A stretch of DNA of 64,000 bases from Anastrepha obliqua (taxonomy: Eukaryota; Arthropoda; Insecta; Diptera; Tephritidae), in assembly GCF_027943255.1 (NCBI RefSeq), contig NC_072897.1, positions 59,978,406 to 60,042,405 of the forward strand. The letters are read 5' to 3'. The notes beneath the pieces are model-generated. The model worked only from the letters and a program-made list of their open reading frames with translations. It was not told the DNA's origin and made no database searches. How positions within the stretch are numbered: position 1 is the first letter of the stretch; the number at the start of each line of letters is the position of its first letter. The position numbers were made by a program, and so were the translations under genes. Positions 55,096 through 64,000 of the stretch are shown one piece after another.

Positions 55096-57159
55096 CTAGC
55101 AAACCCGGCCCCCTTCGCTGTGCACACTAAAATAGAATAGATATGGTTTAGAACAGAAAATATAAGATTTTCATATTATTTATTTCTTTATTCTTTATTC
55201 AAGCGCTTTGGCATAAACAATATTTTTTGTTTTTCTATTTGTTTTTGAGTAAATATTAAATATAAATTGCAAATCAGGAAAAAAGAAGATTGTTGTTAAA
55301 TTTCAAATCAACGCATATGAATAAACAATCGTCTGTTTTCCTGATCATCCATGAATTTTTCGTTTCAATTTATATGTTTTATTAAGCATTAGAGCTTTTT
55401 TAACCATTATCCATTTATATTTTTCAAAAAAGAAAAACGAAAAAAAATTTTTTTTCCACGAACACATAATTTCATTTGAACATTCGGATTTCACATTAAA
55501 TTCTCAAATTTCGTAAGAAATTATTCACTGTTCCAAAATCCACTCCAAAAAAATTCACAAACAATTTTTACATGTTGCACTTACGTTTTTTCCTTATGGC
55601 ATCCAAATCAGAAAGAAATATTGACACATTGTAACTCACACTGTCAATTTGACAGTTCAGTTCCGCCCCAAGCGTTAAACAAGTAAGCGACATTATGGCT
55701 GATTCAAAATAACGCTGTACCCGTTGCCAGTGCTCCGAATTACAACCAAACTTTACGAAACCCATTTTCAATACTTACTTAACAATGTGTGTAAGTTTGG
55801 TTTAATTCGGTTCAAAGACACGGCGGGTCCACGTTTTGGCATATATTTCGAGACCCTAGTAATCAATAGGTATGAAAATTACCCCGTATTAAAGCACTTA
55901 TCAACAGCTTTCATTTGATACCCATATTGTACATACACAACCAAAGGTTACCCGGGTCCACGTTTTGACCTATATCTCGAGACCCCAGTCACGTAGCGGC
56001 ATGAAAAATACTTTGTACTAAGGCATTCACCAACAGCTTCAATTTGATACCCATATTGTACATACACATCCGAAGGTTACCCGGGTCCACGTTTTGACCT
56101 ATATCTCGAGACCCTATCTACCAATAGGTATTTAAACTATACGGAAACCATCTTCAAAACCTCCTTAACAATGTGTGTAAGTTTGGTTTATTTCGGTGGA
56201 AAGACACGGCGGATCCACGTTTTGGCATATATTTCGAGACCCTAGTCATCAATAGGTATGAAAATTACCCCGTATTAAAGCACTTATCAACAGCTTTCAT
56301 TTGATATCCATATTGTACAAACACATTTTAGGGTCCACGTTTTGGTCTCTATCTCGAGACCCTAGTCACGGAGCGGATGGAAATACTCTGAACTAAAGCA
56401 TTCACCAACAGCTTCCATTTGATACCCATATTGTACATACAATTCCGAAGGTTACCCGGGTCCACGTTTTGACCTATATCTCGAGACCCTATCTACCAAT
56501 AGGTATCCAAACTATACGGAAACCATCTTCAATACCTCCTTAACAATGTGTGTAAGTTTGGTTTAATTCGGTGCAAAGATACGGCGGGTCCACGTTTTGG
56601 CATATATTTCCAGACCCTAGTCATCAATAGGTATGAAAATTACCCCGTATTAAAGCACTTATCAACAGCTTTCATTTGATACCCATATTGTACATACACA
56701 ACCAAAGGTTACCCGGGTCCACGTTTTGACCTATATCTCGAGACCCCAGTCACGGAGCGGCATGAAAAATACTCTGTACTAAAGCATTCACCAACAGCTT
56801 CAATTTGATATCCATATTGTACAAACACATTCTAGGGTCCACGTTTTGGTCTCTATCTCGAGACCCTAGTCACGGAGTGGCATGAAAAATACTCTGGACG
56901 AAAGCATTTACCAACAGCTTTCATTTGATACCCATATTGTACATACACATCCGAAGGTTACCCGGGTCCACGTTTTGACCTATATCTCGAGCCCTATTTC
57001 CAAAATAAAATATAATCCGTGTTACTCGTGGATGATGTAGCTTTCGAATGGTGAAAGAATTTTTAAAATCGGTCCAGTAGTTTTTGAGCCTATTCACTAC
57101 AACCAAACAAACAAACAAACAAACACACAAAGTTTTCCTCTTTATAATATTAGTATAGA
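55096..57159 (-). mobile_element. Non-autonomous Helitron filled with minisatellite
   Basis: Minus strand 5' end TCTATACTAATATTATAAAG at 57159 (host A outside) and 3' end GAAGGGGGCCGGGTTTGCTAG at 55096 (host T outside). 2064 bp, no Rep or helicase. The 5' ~160 bp match those of Helitron B copy 1, but the 3' end differs, so mobilisation by Helitron B proteins is possible but not shown. Confidence 0.86.
55780..56998 (-). repeat. Minisatellite array in Helitron
   Basis: Several related units of roughly 110-180 bp sharing gggtccacgttttg, atctcgagaccc, gtattaaagcacttatcaac or ctaaagcattcaccaacagc and cattgtac-type joints (gatacccatattgtacatac). At least three unit types alternate in a higher-order pattern. 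The same types occur at 48284-48960. Frames crossing it are not genes. Confidence 0.85.
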
Positions 57160-57560
57160 TGTACATATAACCACACACACTCACTTTATGCCTCTACATG
57201 TATATGTTTCCAAAACCAAAATTCTAAGCAAGAACAAAATTCATTCATAGGTGCAGCTGTAGCGGCCATGATTATTTACCCGCGACGGCGCTGAACAGAG
57301 TCAAATATTACAAAGCACAACAAACAGAAATTCATTGATAAGTTCGAGCTCATATTTCTACGAGCAAAGTACTTCCATTCATAAAACGAGCCGCCATATG
57401 CCAATTTTCACGACCTTTCGAAAATAGTCAATATTGGAATATTTCGCGTTGAATCATTTGCAAATATTTGGTAAACCTTGAATTTTTGTCAAGCATGTGT
57501 AGGCATCAATATACCATATGTATGTAAATATGTCTTCTAAATGCTCGACAACCGCAGCTG
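57160..57560. repeat. Repeat flanking the non-autonomous Helitron
   Basis: Paralogue of 49192-49510; contains tcattcataggtgcagctg and ctgctgtgcattaagtgcgc. It borders the Helitron 5' end on one side and a mariner relic on the other. Confidence 0.55.
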
Positions 57561-58363
57561 CTGTGCATTAAGTGCGCTCAAGCCATCCTTAATCACCACC
57601 AAGAGGAAGATGGTTTTTTATCAAAAATAATCATGAGTGATGAGACCCATTTCCATCTTAGCGGGTACGTAAATAAGCAAAATTTACGCTTCTGGGGCTC
57701 TGAAAATCCGCGTGTAACCCACGAAGAGCCATTACACCCGCTCAAAGTCACTGTATGGTGTGCTGTTTTCCCTGGAGGAGTCATCGGACCTTTTTTCTTC
57801 GAAGACGTCGCGGGCCAACCGGTTACAGTGAATGGTGAGCGCTACAGAGCAATGATCAACGAGTATTTTTTGCCGCAACTTGATGAATTGGGATTGGAAA
57901 ACATGTGGTTCCAACAGGACGGTGCAACGGCACACACTGCACGTGCCACAGCCGATATGCTGAAGGATACATTTTCCGGGCGCCTAATCTCCCGTTTTGG
58001 CGATTTGCACTGATTTGACCGCCTGATTTGACCGCTCCAGACTTCTTTTTTTGGGGCTTTTTGAAGTCGCGGGTTTATGTCAAAAAACCTCAGACTCTTG
58101 CAGCTCTTAAAGACAATATCCGTCAAGAGTGTGAGGACCTATCGCCGGAAGTTTTGGCCAAAGTGATGGAAAATGCCATAAAAAGGGCTCAAATGGCAAT
58201 CAACTGTGGCGGCGGCCATTTACATGACATCATATTCTTGACATGATGTAAAAAAAAATAAAAGACCAAATAAAAATAATCCACAAGAAGAATCAAAGTT
58301 TTTCTTTTTTTTTTTAAATTACAGCCAAAAAACATCGCAAGGTTACTTTTGCGCCACCTTGTA
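57560..58363 (+). pseudogene. DD41D-like mariner-group transposase and 3' terminus
   Basis: First catalytic aspartate in IIMSDETHFHLSGYVNKQN (about 57633), second in WFQQDGATAHTARATADML, third in TAPDFFFWGFLKSRVY. Allowing for a short duplication or frame change near 58010-58040 (tgatttgaccgc occurs twice), the spacing between the last two suggests DD41D, as in rosa-type mariners of tephritids (from memory). It ends with a stop at about 58246. The 3' terminus ggttacttttgcgccaccttg is at 58342-58362 followed by TA. The N-terminal DNA-binding part is missing upstream of about 57560. Confidence 0.83.
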
Positions 58364-58674
58364 CTATATGCGCATAACGTATATATATATATGCGCGGAA
58401 CGTATGGAATTTGGAGGGGTACTCGTTTTGCAAAGACTAATCACCACAGACACATTTTTCACCAAAAGTTAACAGTAGGGGGCTGAATTATGTAAATTTA
58501 GCAGCAGTCGATAAGAATTTGTTCGTGATTAGAAGTATAGAATGTTGGGTAGCTTGTTAATATGACTATGTATTTGAATTTTTTCCAAATCATCCAAAAT
58601 TATAAACATATCTATCATATATGTCTGCCTGTCTGGTGACTGTAAAACTTTGTTGAATTCCCTTCAACTAAATC
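58364..58674. other. No recognisable gene
   Basis: AT-rich spacer following the mariner end. No motif or paired repeat that I can support. Confidence 0.4.
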
Positions 58675-59205
58675 AAAATCCTCTATAGAAAACACTTCAT
58701 TACCAGGTACACAGGAAGATGGCATATGCAAATTTAAATTTGTGAAAAAATATGGCTAAAAATGCAAGCATTGTGCTGTTGTTGAACAGCGCTGAACAGT
58801 TCACATATGTATTATGTCTGTTTATGAACCAAATTAAAATCCTTTATAAAGAATTGATTCATTACCAGGCACACAGGAAGATGGCATATGCAAATTTGAA
58901 TTTGTGAATTTATATACATATGCGCGTATATAGGTATATGCTGTGTGTATGTACATATGCGCACATCCCACAGCAAAAAATATTACGGTAAAACTTCTCA
59001 AGAAATCCAGCGCGCTTTCATAGGCCCGCCGCACATTCATAGACACAGCATTGTATGTACAGTAACCTTCAAATCTCTGATTTCAGAGTAAGTTTCTAAC
59101 CTTGCAGATATAGGTATGCATATGTTTCGTGCACTTTATCACTTTAAGAACCACATACGTATCATAAAGTAATATACTAGTAAAGAAATTACATTTCTTA
59201 TTATA
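58675..59205 (-). repeat. Uninterrupted inverted copy of the repeat at 50790-53950
   Basis: Reverse complement of the two parts flanking Helitron A, joined without the Helitron: an empty-site relative. Internally it holds two copies of the tgcatatgccatcttcctgtg phrase (inverted at about 58716 and 58875). It stops just before the Helitron B copy 2 terminus at 59211. Confidence 0.75.
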
Positions 59206-59210
59206 TTACA

Positions 59211-61728
59211 CTAGCGACCCGCCCCAGCTTCGCACGGGTGCACAGTCGATACTAAATATATCTCTATTAGAACTAACTAAAGGACCGCCCGCAAAGCGCT
59301 AACTAAGTCTTGCTCCCGGCAAAAGTGTTCACTTCTGCCTGCAGTCCCGCAGTGCAACCTGTTGTTTTAGGATACATAAATAAATTATTGTAGAGCTTCT
59401 CTATAAACAGCATTTGACGTTAAATTATTTTCAGCTAACAAAATATACTGATGGTCGGGAGCCCCGACCCGTGATAGGGCAACGTAAAGTTGCCCATGCG
59501 TAAAACATTATTTTCGTAAATCAATTCCTACTAATTTGAATGTTTGGCCTTGTGATTTGTTTATCGTTAGTGCGAAAGAAATTTTTACTGGAAATTGGAG
59601 CCTTTTGAAAGGTATTGGCAAATCAGTAGGGATCATGGGTATTCTTGGTATATGAGCTAATTCACCAGCTGCAGGGCCGGTGATAATCTTCGCTACTATT
59701 AAATTATCTTTTAGCTCCTTGATAAGAAGTCTCGTACCATTGCACATGTTGGGGGGGCTCAAATTTCTGAGAAGCATTATCGGCGTGCCAACTTTTAACG
59801 ATAGTTCATGAGGTGGTAGCCCAGCGGGGTTCAGGGAATTTAAAAATTCCTGGAGGTAGTGCACTGCGTCTTCGATGTTAGTGACGGTGTCTATGGATTT
59901 ATAGCACCTAACTTCACCCGGTACTTTCTGCATAATTAAATTGTTTATTTCGTTGACTGTTTCATTCCTGGGAGAAACTATTGCTCTACCACACAGCCAA
60001 CGAAAATCATTTTGATCTAAGTTTTCGATGTCAGGATATATGTATAGCATCTATCAGACTATCTAAATTATGGACTATTTGGCCTAGAGACTCATCCAAA
60101 GTAACCGCATAATCGGTGCCCAAATTTAAAGATGGAAAAATTCCTTCTCCAAGTTTCAGAAGCTGTTGTGGAAAGTTGCTATGCATATTTCCATGTAGAT
60201 GAGCTCTCATATTGGTGCGCAAATTCAAATGTTGTACAGATGTCCAAAGGTGAGATGATTTTAAACATGCTTTCATAATATCTGCTCGCGTACCTCTGTT
60301 GACGACTGGAAGCGTTTGTCGGAAATCTCCAGCAAATACAAAAGTGATACCACCCATGACATCAGCAGAGCTTCGGAGGTCTCTTAAAGTACGGTCCACG
60401 GCCTCCACATGAGCTCTATGACTCATGGTGCATTCATCCCATATTACCAACGACGCGTCTTGCAGCAACTTACCAAGAGGCCCATTTTCCCGAATAGAGC
60501 ATGTAGACCGTTGATCTAAAGATACGGATAGCGGGAGTTTAAACATAGAGTGAGCAGTTTTTCCTTCGTTCAAGAGAGTTGCAGCAATTCCTGACGAAGC
60601 AACTGCAATCGCTATCTTCCCTGATTGCCGTATCTTAGCAAGTATCAAATTTGCGAGAAAAGTCTTTCCAGTGCCTCCTGGTGCGTCCAAAAAAAATTAT
60701 CTCCCCATGTTATTGATCACGCTGTCCACAATAGTCTCATAAGCATGTCTTTGATCCGGTACTAATTTGGGCACATTGTCATTAACAAACGCTGTTAGAT
60801 CATTTCTGTTATACTGTTGTACCATTGTGTCAATAGTACTATTCTGGGTACGAACGGGAGAAGGTAATCCAAAATCACTTAAATTTTTGTCGTTTAATTC
60901 TATAAGTTTGTTTTCAATTTCAATTAATCCTTCATTATAAACTTCAGTGAAGGGTAAAGTGTTATCCTGATTCTGTTGTCTGATCCGATGTCTTATATCT
61001 TCACAGAACTGATCTTTGAAAGTATCCCATAACTTCAATGGTTCCGATGGTTGACAAAATAAAAGTATGACTACAAACAACTCCCTTAGTTTTTTTGGAT
61101 ACTGTGACAACGAAGCTTCGCTTAAAGTGTTTCCCCAATGGTCATCGTTTTCAAGTAAACCTCGGTCACGGCATGCTGCTTGATACGTCTCTTTGACAAT
61201 ACCATTTACAGTTTTAAGGTATGCAAATGAGGTCGGACCGCGTACGTGGTGCAGTAGAATCCTAAGATAAAAACACTCTGATTGGGATGGATGTATCCCG
61301 TAGACTCTACCTAAAGCGGCATGTTTTTTTATCCCCGGATGTCCAACTACATCTTCACCACGCCTCCTTCTAGTGAATTTATTATTTGCCCATGTATAGT
61401 ATTGCGGGACTTCATGATACAGAAGAGTTTTCGCAAATTCATCTTCATTACAGAGAGAAAAAAATGCCAGTAATGTGGTATTGCGTGGGTTTTGGACAAT
61501 TCGATGAGCTGTCCCTGATGTAAAATACACCCTTTGACCGTTCTCTAGATGAACGGCCAAATGCACTACAGTAGGATGCCGCTCGTGAATAGGAAATTCA
61601 AATAAGCGCCAGACAGCTTCAGATGTGCTTATGTACCTTCCATTTAAATAGTTTTCGACCTCATCGTGTGGGTTTCTAAGGCTAAAAGTTGCCTGATCCG
61701 AACCTTTATTTATATATTTACATATATA
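59211..61728 (-). mobile_element. Helitron B copy 2, interrupted by LTR element
   Basis: Starts ctagcgacccgccccagctt on plus, identical to 41829 onward. It matches copy 1 (41829-44297) with only scattered substitutions and small indels, so the two copies are recent. It stops at 61728, inside the Rep gene, where an LTR retrotransposon begins. Confidence 0.92.
59508..61728 (-). pseudogene. Helitron B copy 2 Rep-helicase, partial
   Basis: Same protein as 42053-44826: Walker A APGGTGKTF (about 60675), WDECTMSHR, GDFRQTLPVV and TINKSQGQTFK. Breaks differ from copy 1: a stop just before FFLDAPGG (60694-60696), a small insertion near 60040-60047 that shifts frame, and a stop at about 59505-59507. 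Beyond that stop HGQLYVALSRVGAPDHQYI is still encoded to about 59440, a segment lost from copy 1. The A-run broken in copy 1 is intact here. HUH and Y2 residues would lie past the retrotransposon insertion. Confidence 0.9.
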
Positions 61729-61902
61729 TGTGGCGTGCCCACAAATTATTAATTTTGTTATGGCAACGCCGTGCTACTGGCTGGAACCGCCATTTTGACT
61801 TCAATGGTTCTTCTTTTTCAATGTACTTTTTCTTATTGGATCGAGCGTGTGTTAATAAAGCCTAATTTTGATATTCTTGTCAATAAAACACTATTAAATA
61901 CA
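61729..61902 (+). repeat. 5' LTR of CsRn1-type element
   Basis: Begins tgtggcgtgcccaca and ends about 61902 (ctattaaataca), three bases before the primer site. It contains an AATAAA signal (61885-61890 region). Short LTRs of about 170 bp fit the clade. The partner LTR is outside the window. Confidence 0.75.
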
Positions 61903-61905
61903 AAT

Positions 61906-61920
61906 TGGTGACCCCGAACG
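61906..61920 (+). other. Primer-binding site, tRNA-Trp type
   Basis: TGGTGACCCCGAACG, close to the TGGTGACCCCGACG complement of the tRNA-Trp 3' end used by CsRn1-clade elements (established for that clade). Confidence 0.8.
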
Positions 61921-62068
61921 TTTTAAAAAAGCTATCGTACAAATTTTTGTACATTATATTGAATTTTCGCCGTTTACTTGGAATTGCTGCCGCTCGTTTG
62001 CAAGTGCGCACATCGAAAATCCACATAACCACACTTTTCGTGGCACTTCGTGGAAAATTTTGCACACC

Positions 62069-62944
62069 ATGTCTCTGAACGACAGCATGGCAATTAGCAA
62101 TAGCGGCGCGGATGCTGCGCACAACGAAAATTATACCACAGCACCAAGAAACCCCCATGGTAATAGCGGTCCGGATGCTGTGCTTACCGAGAATTACAGC
62201 ACAGTACCACGAATTCCACCGCCGCAAATGAGTGAAGAGAACATTGAGGCCTTCTTTTACGCCTTAGAATTCTGGTTTCAAGCTTCGCTCATATATTCAG
62301 ACTCCAGAAAATTCCATATCGTTTTAGCAAACCTTTCGCCGCCTAAACTACTTGAGCTTAGGTCGATCATCGAGACAGCGCCGGCAACCGGAAAATATCG
62401 GTACATTAAGCAGAAGGTAACAGATCATTTCACTGATAGCCAGCAGCGACGCCTGCAGAAGGTGCTCAAAGACATGCCGCTTGGCGACCGTAAACCAAGC
62501 GAACTTTTCAGTGAAATGAAGCGCGTTGCTGGCACCACGCTCAACGACAGCCTATTGCACGACTTGTGGGTAACGCGTCTTCCACCGTATGTACAAGCAG
62601 CTGTAATAGTAGCAAAAGTGCCTCTCGACGAAAAAGCTAAAATTGCTGATTCCATCGTGGAATCCATTGATTGGCAAAACGATCATGTGGATGTTGTGTC
62701 TACACACAACGAAATTTCTAACCTCAGAAGCGAGATCGCAGAATTAACTCGAAGCATGCAAAAACATTTAACCTTGAAGGACCGTCCTCTTCGATCAAGG
62801 TCACCTTCTCGAGCAAGGAGCGTACGGCGCGACAACCGACATGCCACTTCGGGACTTTATTGTTGGTATCATCGGACATTTGCCGACAAAGCAACGAAGT
62901 GTCGCGAGCCATGTGCGTTTTCCCAGAAACAATCGTCTCAATAA
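62069..62944 (+). CDS. gag: gag with CHCC zinc finger
   Basis: ATG at 62069 opens MSLNDSMAISNSGADAAHNE; about 292 codons to TAA 62942-62944. The capsid-like core starts around ENIEAFFYALEFWFQASLIY and contains FSEMKRVAG and LWVTRLPPYVQAAV. A basic segment (SRSPSRARSVRR) precedes the CHCC finger YCWYHRTFADKATKCREPC at the C-terminus, the CsRn1 signature. The frame is fully open, so this gag could be intact. Pol continues in the same frame after the stop, which is unusual (see findings). It assembles particles that package the RNA (inference from family). Confidence 0.88.
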   Translation: MSLNDSMAISNSGADAAHNENYTTAPRNPHGNSGPDAVLTENYSTVPRIPPPQMSEENIEAFFYALEFWFQASLIYSDSRKFHIVLANLSPPKLLELRSIIETAPATGKYRYIKQKVTDHFTDSQQRRLQKVLKDMPLGDRKPSELFSEMKRVAGTTLNDSLLHDLWVTRLPPYVQAAVIVAKVPLDEKAKIADSIVESIDWQNDHVDVVSTHNEISNLRSEIAELTRSMQKHLTLKDRPLRSRSPSRARSVRRDNRHATSGLYCWYHRTFADKATKCREPCAFSQKQSSQ

Positions 62945-64000
62945 TGCTGCTCAGCTGCAGCGATTTCAGGTACCAGCAAACAACCTGAGATCGTTAAAAA
63001 TTACCGGCTTCGTATCTTTGACTCTTCGTCGAAAATTAATTTTCTTATTGATACGGGCGCTGATGTGTCAGTAATACCGTCACATACGAGGGCAGCTAGA
63101 GCTAGTTCAACCGGGTTAAAATTGTTTGCCGCGAATGGTTCACCTATTAGAGTGTATGGTGAAGTCATTTTAAAATTAAATTTAAATTTACGCCGCGAAT
63201 TCGTTTGGAATTTTTTGATTGCCGACGTTTCTCATGCTATCATCGGCGCTGATTTTTTAAGTAATTTTGGAATTTTGGTCGACCTAAAGCGGAAATGCTT
63301 ACGAGATAGTAAAACCGAATTAAATTGCGCAATTCATATGACACCTTCGGTGAGTGTAAAAACTGTCAACGCGGAATCAAATTTCGCTGACATTCTGCAA
63401 GAATTTGTTGATATCACCCGGCCGCTGCCAATGGGTACAACGACGAATTCCGATGTAGTTCATCGAATTATAACGCAAGGTCAGCCTGTCTTTTCGCGCC
63501 CACGATGACTTTCGCCCGAAAAATTAGCAGCTGCCCGCGCTGAATTCGACTCACTTTTGAAATTGGGAATCTGCCGGCCATCAAGCAGCAGTTGGGCGAG
63601 TCCGCTACATATGGTGCGCAAAGCTGACGGATCGTGGAGACCCTGCGGGGATTATCGATCGCTCAATGCGCAAACCGTGCCGGATCGTTATCCACTCCCG
63701 TTTCTGCAGGATTTCGCAAATGTCTTGGCAGGCAACACAATTTTTTCGAAAATTGATTTGCAGAAGGCGTTCCATCAAGTCCCTGTACATCCCGACGACG
63801 TCTGTAAAACGGCCATCACTACGCCCTTCGGGCTATACGAATTCACAAAGATGACTTTCGGTCTACGAAATGCAGCCCAGACGTTTCAACGCATAATAAA
63901 CGAATTTTTTCGTGGTCTTGATTTTGTTTTTACGTACCTCGACGACGTATGTGTTGCATCGAAATCATTCGAAGAACATCGAAAACATCTTCAGCAGGTA
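62945..64000 (+). pseudogene. pol: pol: protease and start of RT, window-truncated
   Basis: In the gag frame after TAA, the sequence stays open: INFLIDTGADVSVIPSHT gives the aspartic protease (catalytic DTGA about 63049). An in-frame TGA at 63506-63508 sits between protease and RT. RT then follows with DGSWRPCGDYRSLNAQTVPD, IDLQKAFHQVPVHPDDV, FGLRNAAQTFQRI and catalytic YLDD (about 63937-63948), continuing past base 64000. If the TGA is real, the polyprotein would be cut before RT, so this copy is probably inactive. Confidence 0.87.

Larger units (their letters stand above)
61729..64000 (+). mobile_element. CsRn1-clade Ty3/gypsy element, 5' part
   Basis: A short LTR (TG...CA), a primer site TGGTGACCCCGAACG (tRNA-Trp type) and a gag zinc finger of the unusual C-x2-H-x9-C-x3-C form (CWYH...CREPC) are the combined hallmarks of the CsRn1 clade. 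Protease and RT follow and run off the window. It inserted into Helitron B copy 2 between 61728 and 61729. Confidence 0.88.

Noticed and set aside
55780..56998. Regular repeats considered as CRISPR
   Set aside because: Units are continuous minisatellite with no unique spacers, within Helitron ends.
57593..58126. Minus-strand frames opposite the mariner
   Set aside because: Shadows of the plus-strand transposase with catalytic motifs.

Overview
This window looks like a transposon-packed stretch of insect, probably dipteran, chromosome. It is AT-rich and eukaryotic: there are no operons or ribosome-binding sites, and the coding frames are broken copies of animal transposons. A tRNA-headed SINE at about 19.48-19.80 kb resembles a repeat I know from tephritid fruit flies, and a DD41D-like mariner at about 57.6-58.4 kb fits that lineage. 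Species assignment is inference from memory. I found no intact host gene. The only candidate for non-mobile coding DNA is a short THAP-like reading frame at 21.56 kb, split by a retrotransposon.

Layout, left to right. 1-4070: minus-strand Ty3/gypsy element, cut by the window edge, with its 5' LTR. 4528-15030: a three-level nest. A long-ITR Tc1-like transposon is split by a plus-strand LOA-type LINE, which is itself split by a nearly full-length minus-strand LOA-type LINE. 15.3-15.7: C-terminal remnant of another non-LTR element. 16130-19427: hAT element with TIRs and an 8-bp target duplication. 19.5-19.8: SINE. 20.85-21.36: mariner remnant. 21693-27571: Ty3/gypsy element with both LTRs, inserted inside the THAP-like frame and itself carrying a 5'-truncated LINE with an 8-bp target duplication. 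28133-30571: element with CACYG termini, ~110-130 bp inverted repeats and a 3-bp TAA duplication, encoding a cysteine-rich protein of a widespread but poorly named arthropod family. 31.5-34.2: LTR-like pieces, a non-LTR tail and two unassigned reading frames.

34367-36051 (minus) and 51057-53630 (plus): two deletion derivatives of one Helitron family (A). 36407-41827: I-clade LINE whose ORF2 is broken by one 10-bp duplication. 41829-48283 and 59211-61728: two near-identical copies of a second Helitron (B) with Rep-helicase genes. 48284-49191 and 55096-57159: non-coding Helitrons filled with a minisatellite. 49.7-49.9: a perfect 54-bp inverted repeat. 54317-55083 and 57.56-58.36: two mariner-group relics. 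61729-64000: start of a CsRn1-clade Ty3/gypsy element (LTR, tRNA-Trp-type primer site, gag, protease, start of RT), inserted into the second Helitron B copy.

The genes do not form a pathway. They are layers of insertion whose order can be read from which element interrupts which. Several insertions have exact boundaries (TSDs or Helitron A^T sites), so pre-insertion sequence can be inferred.
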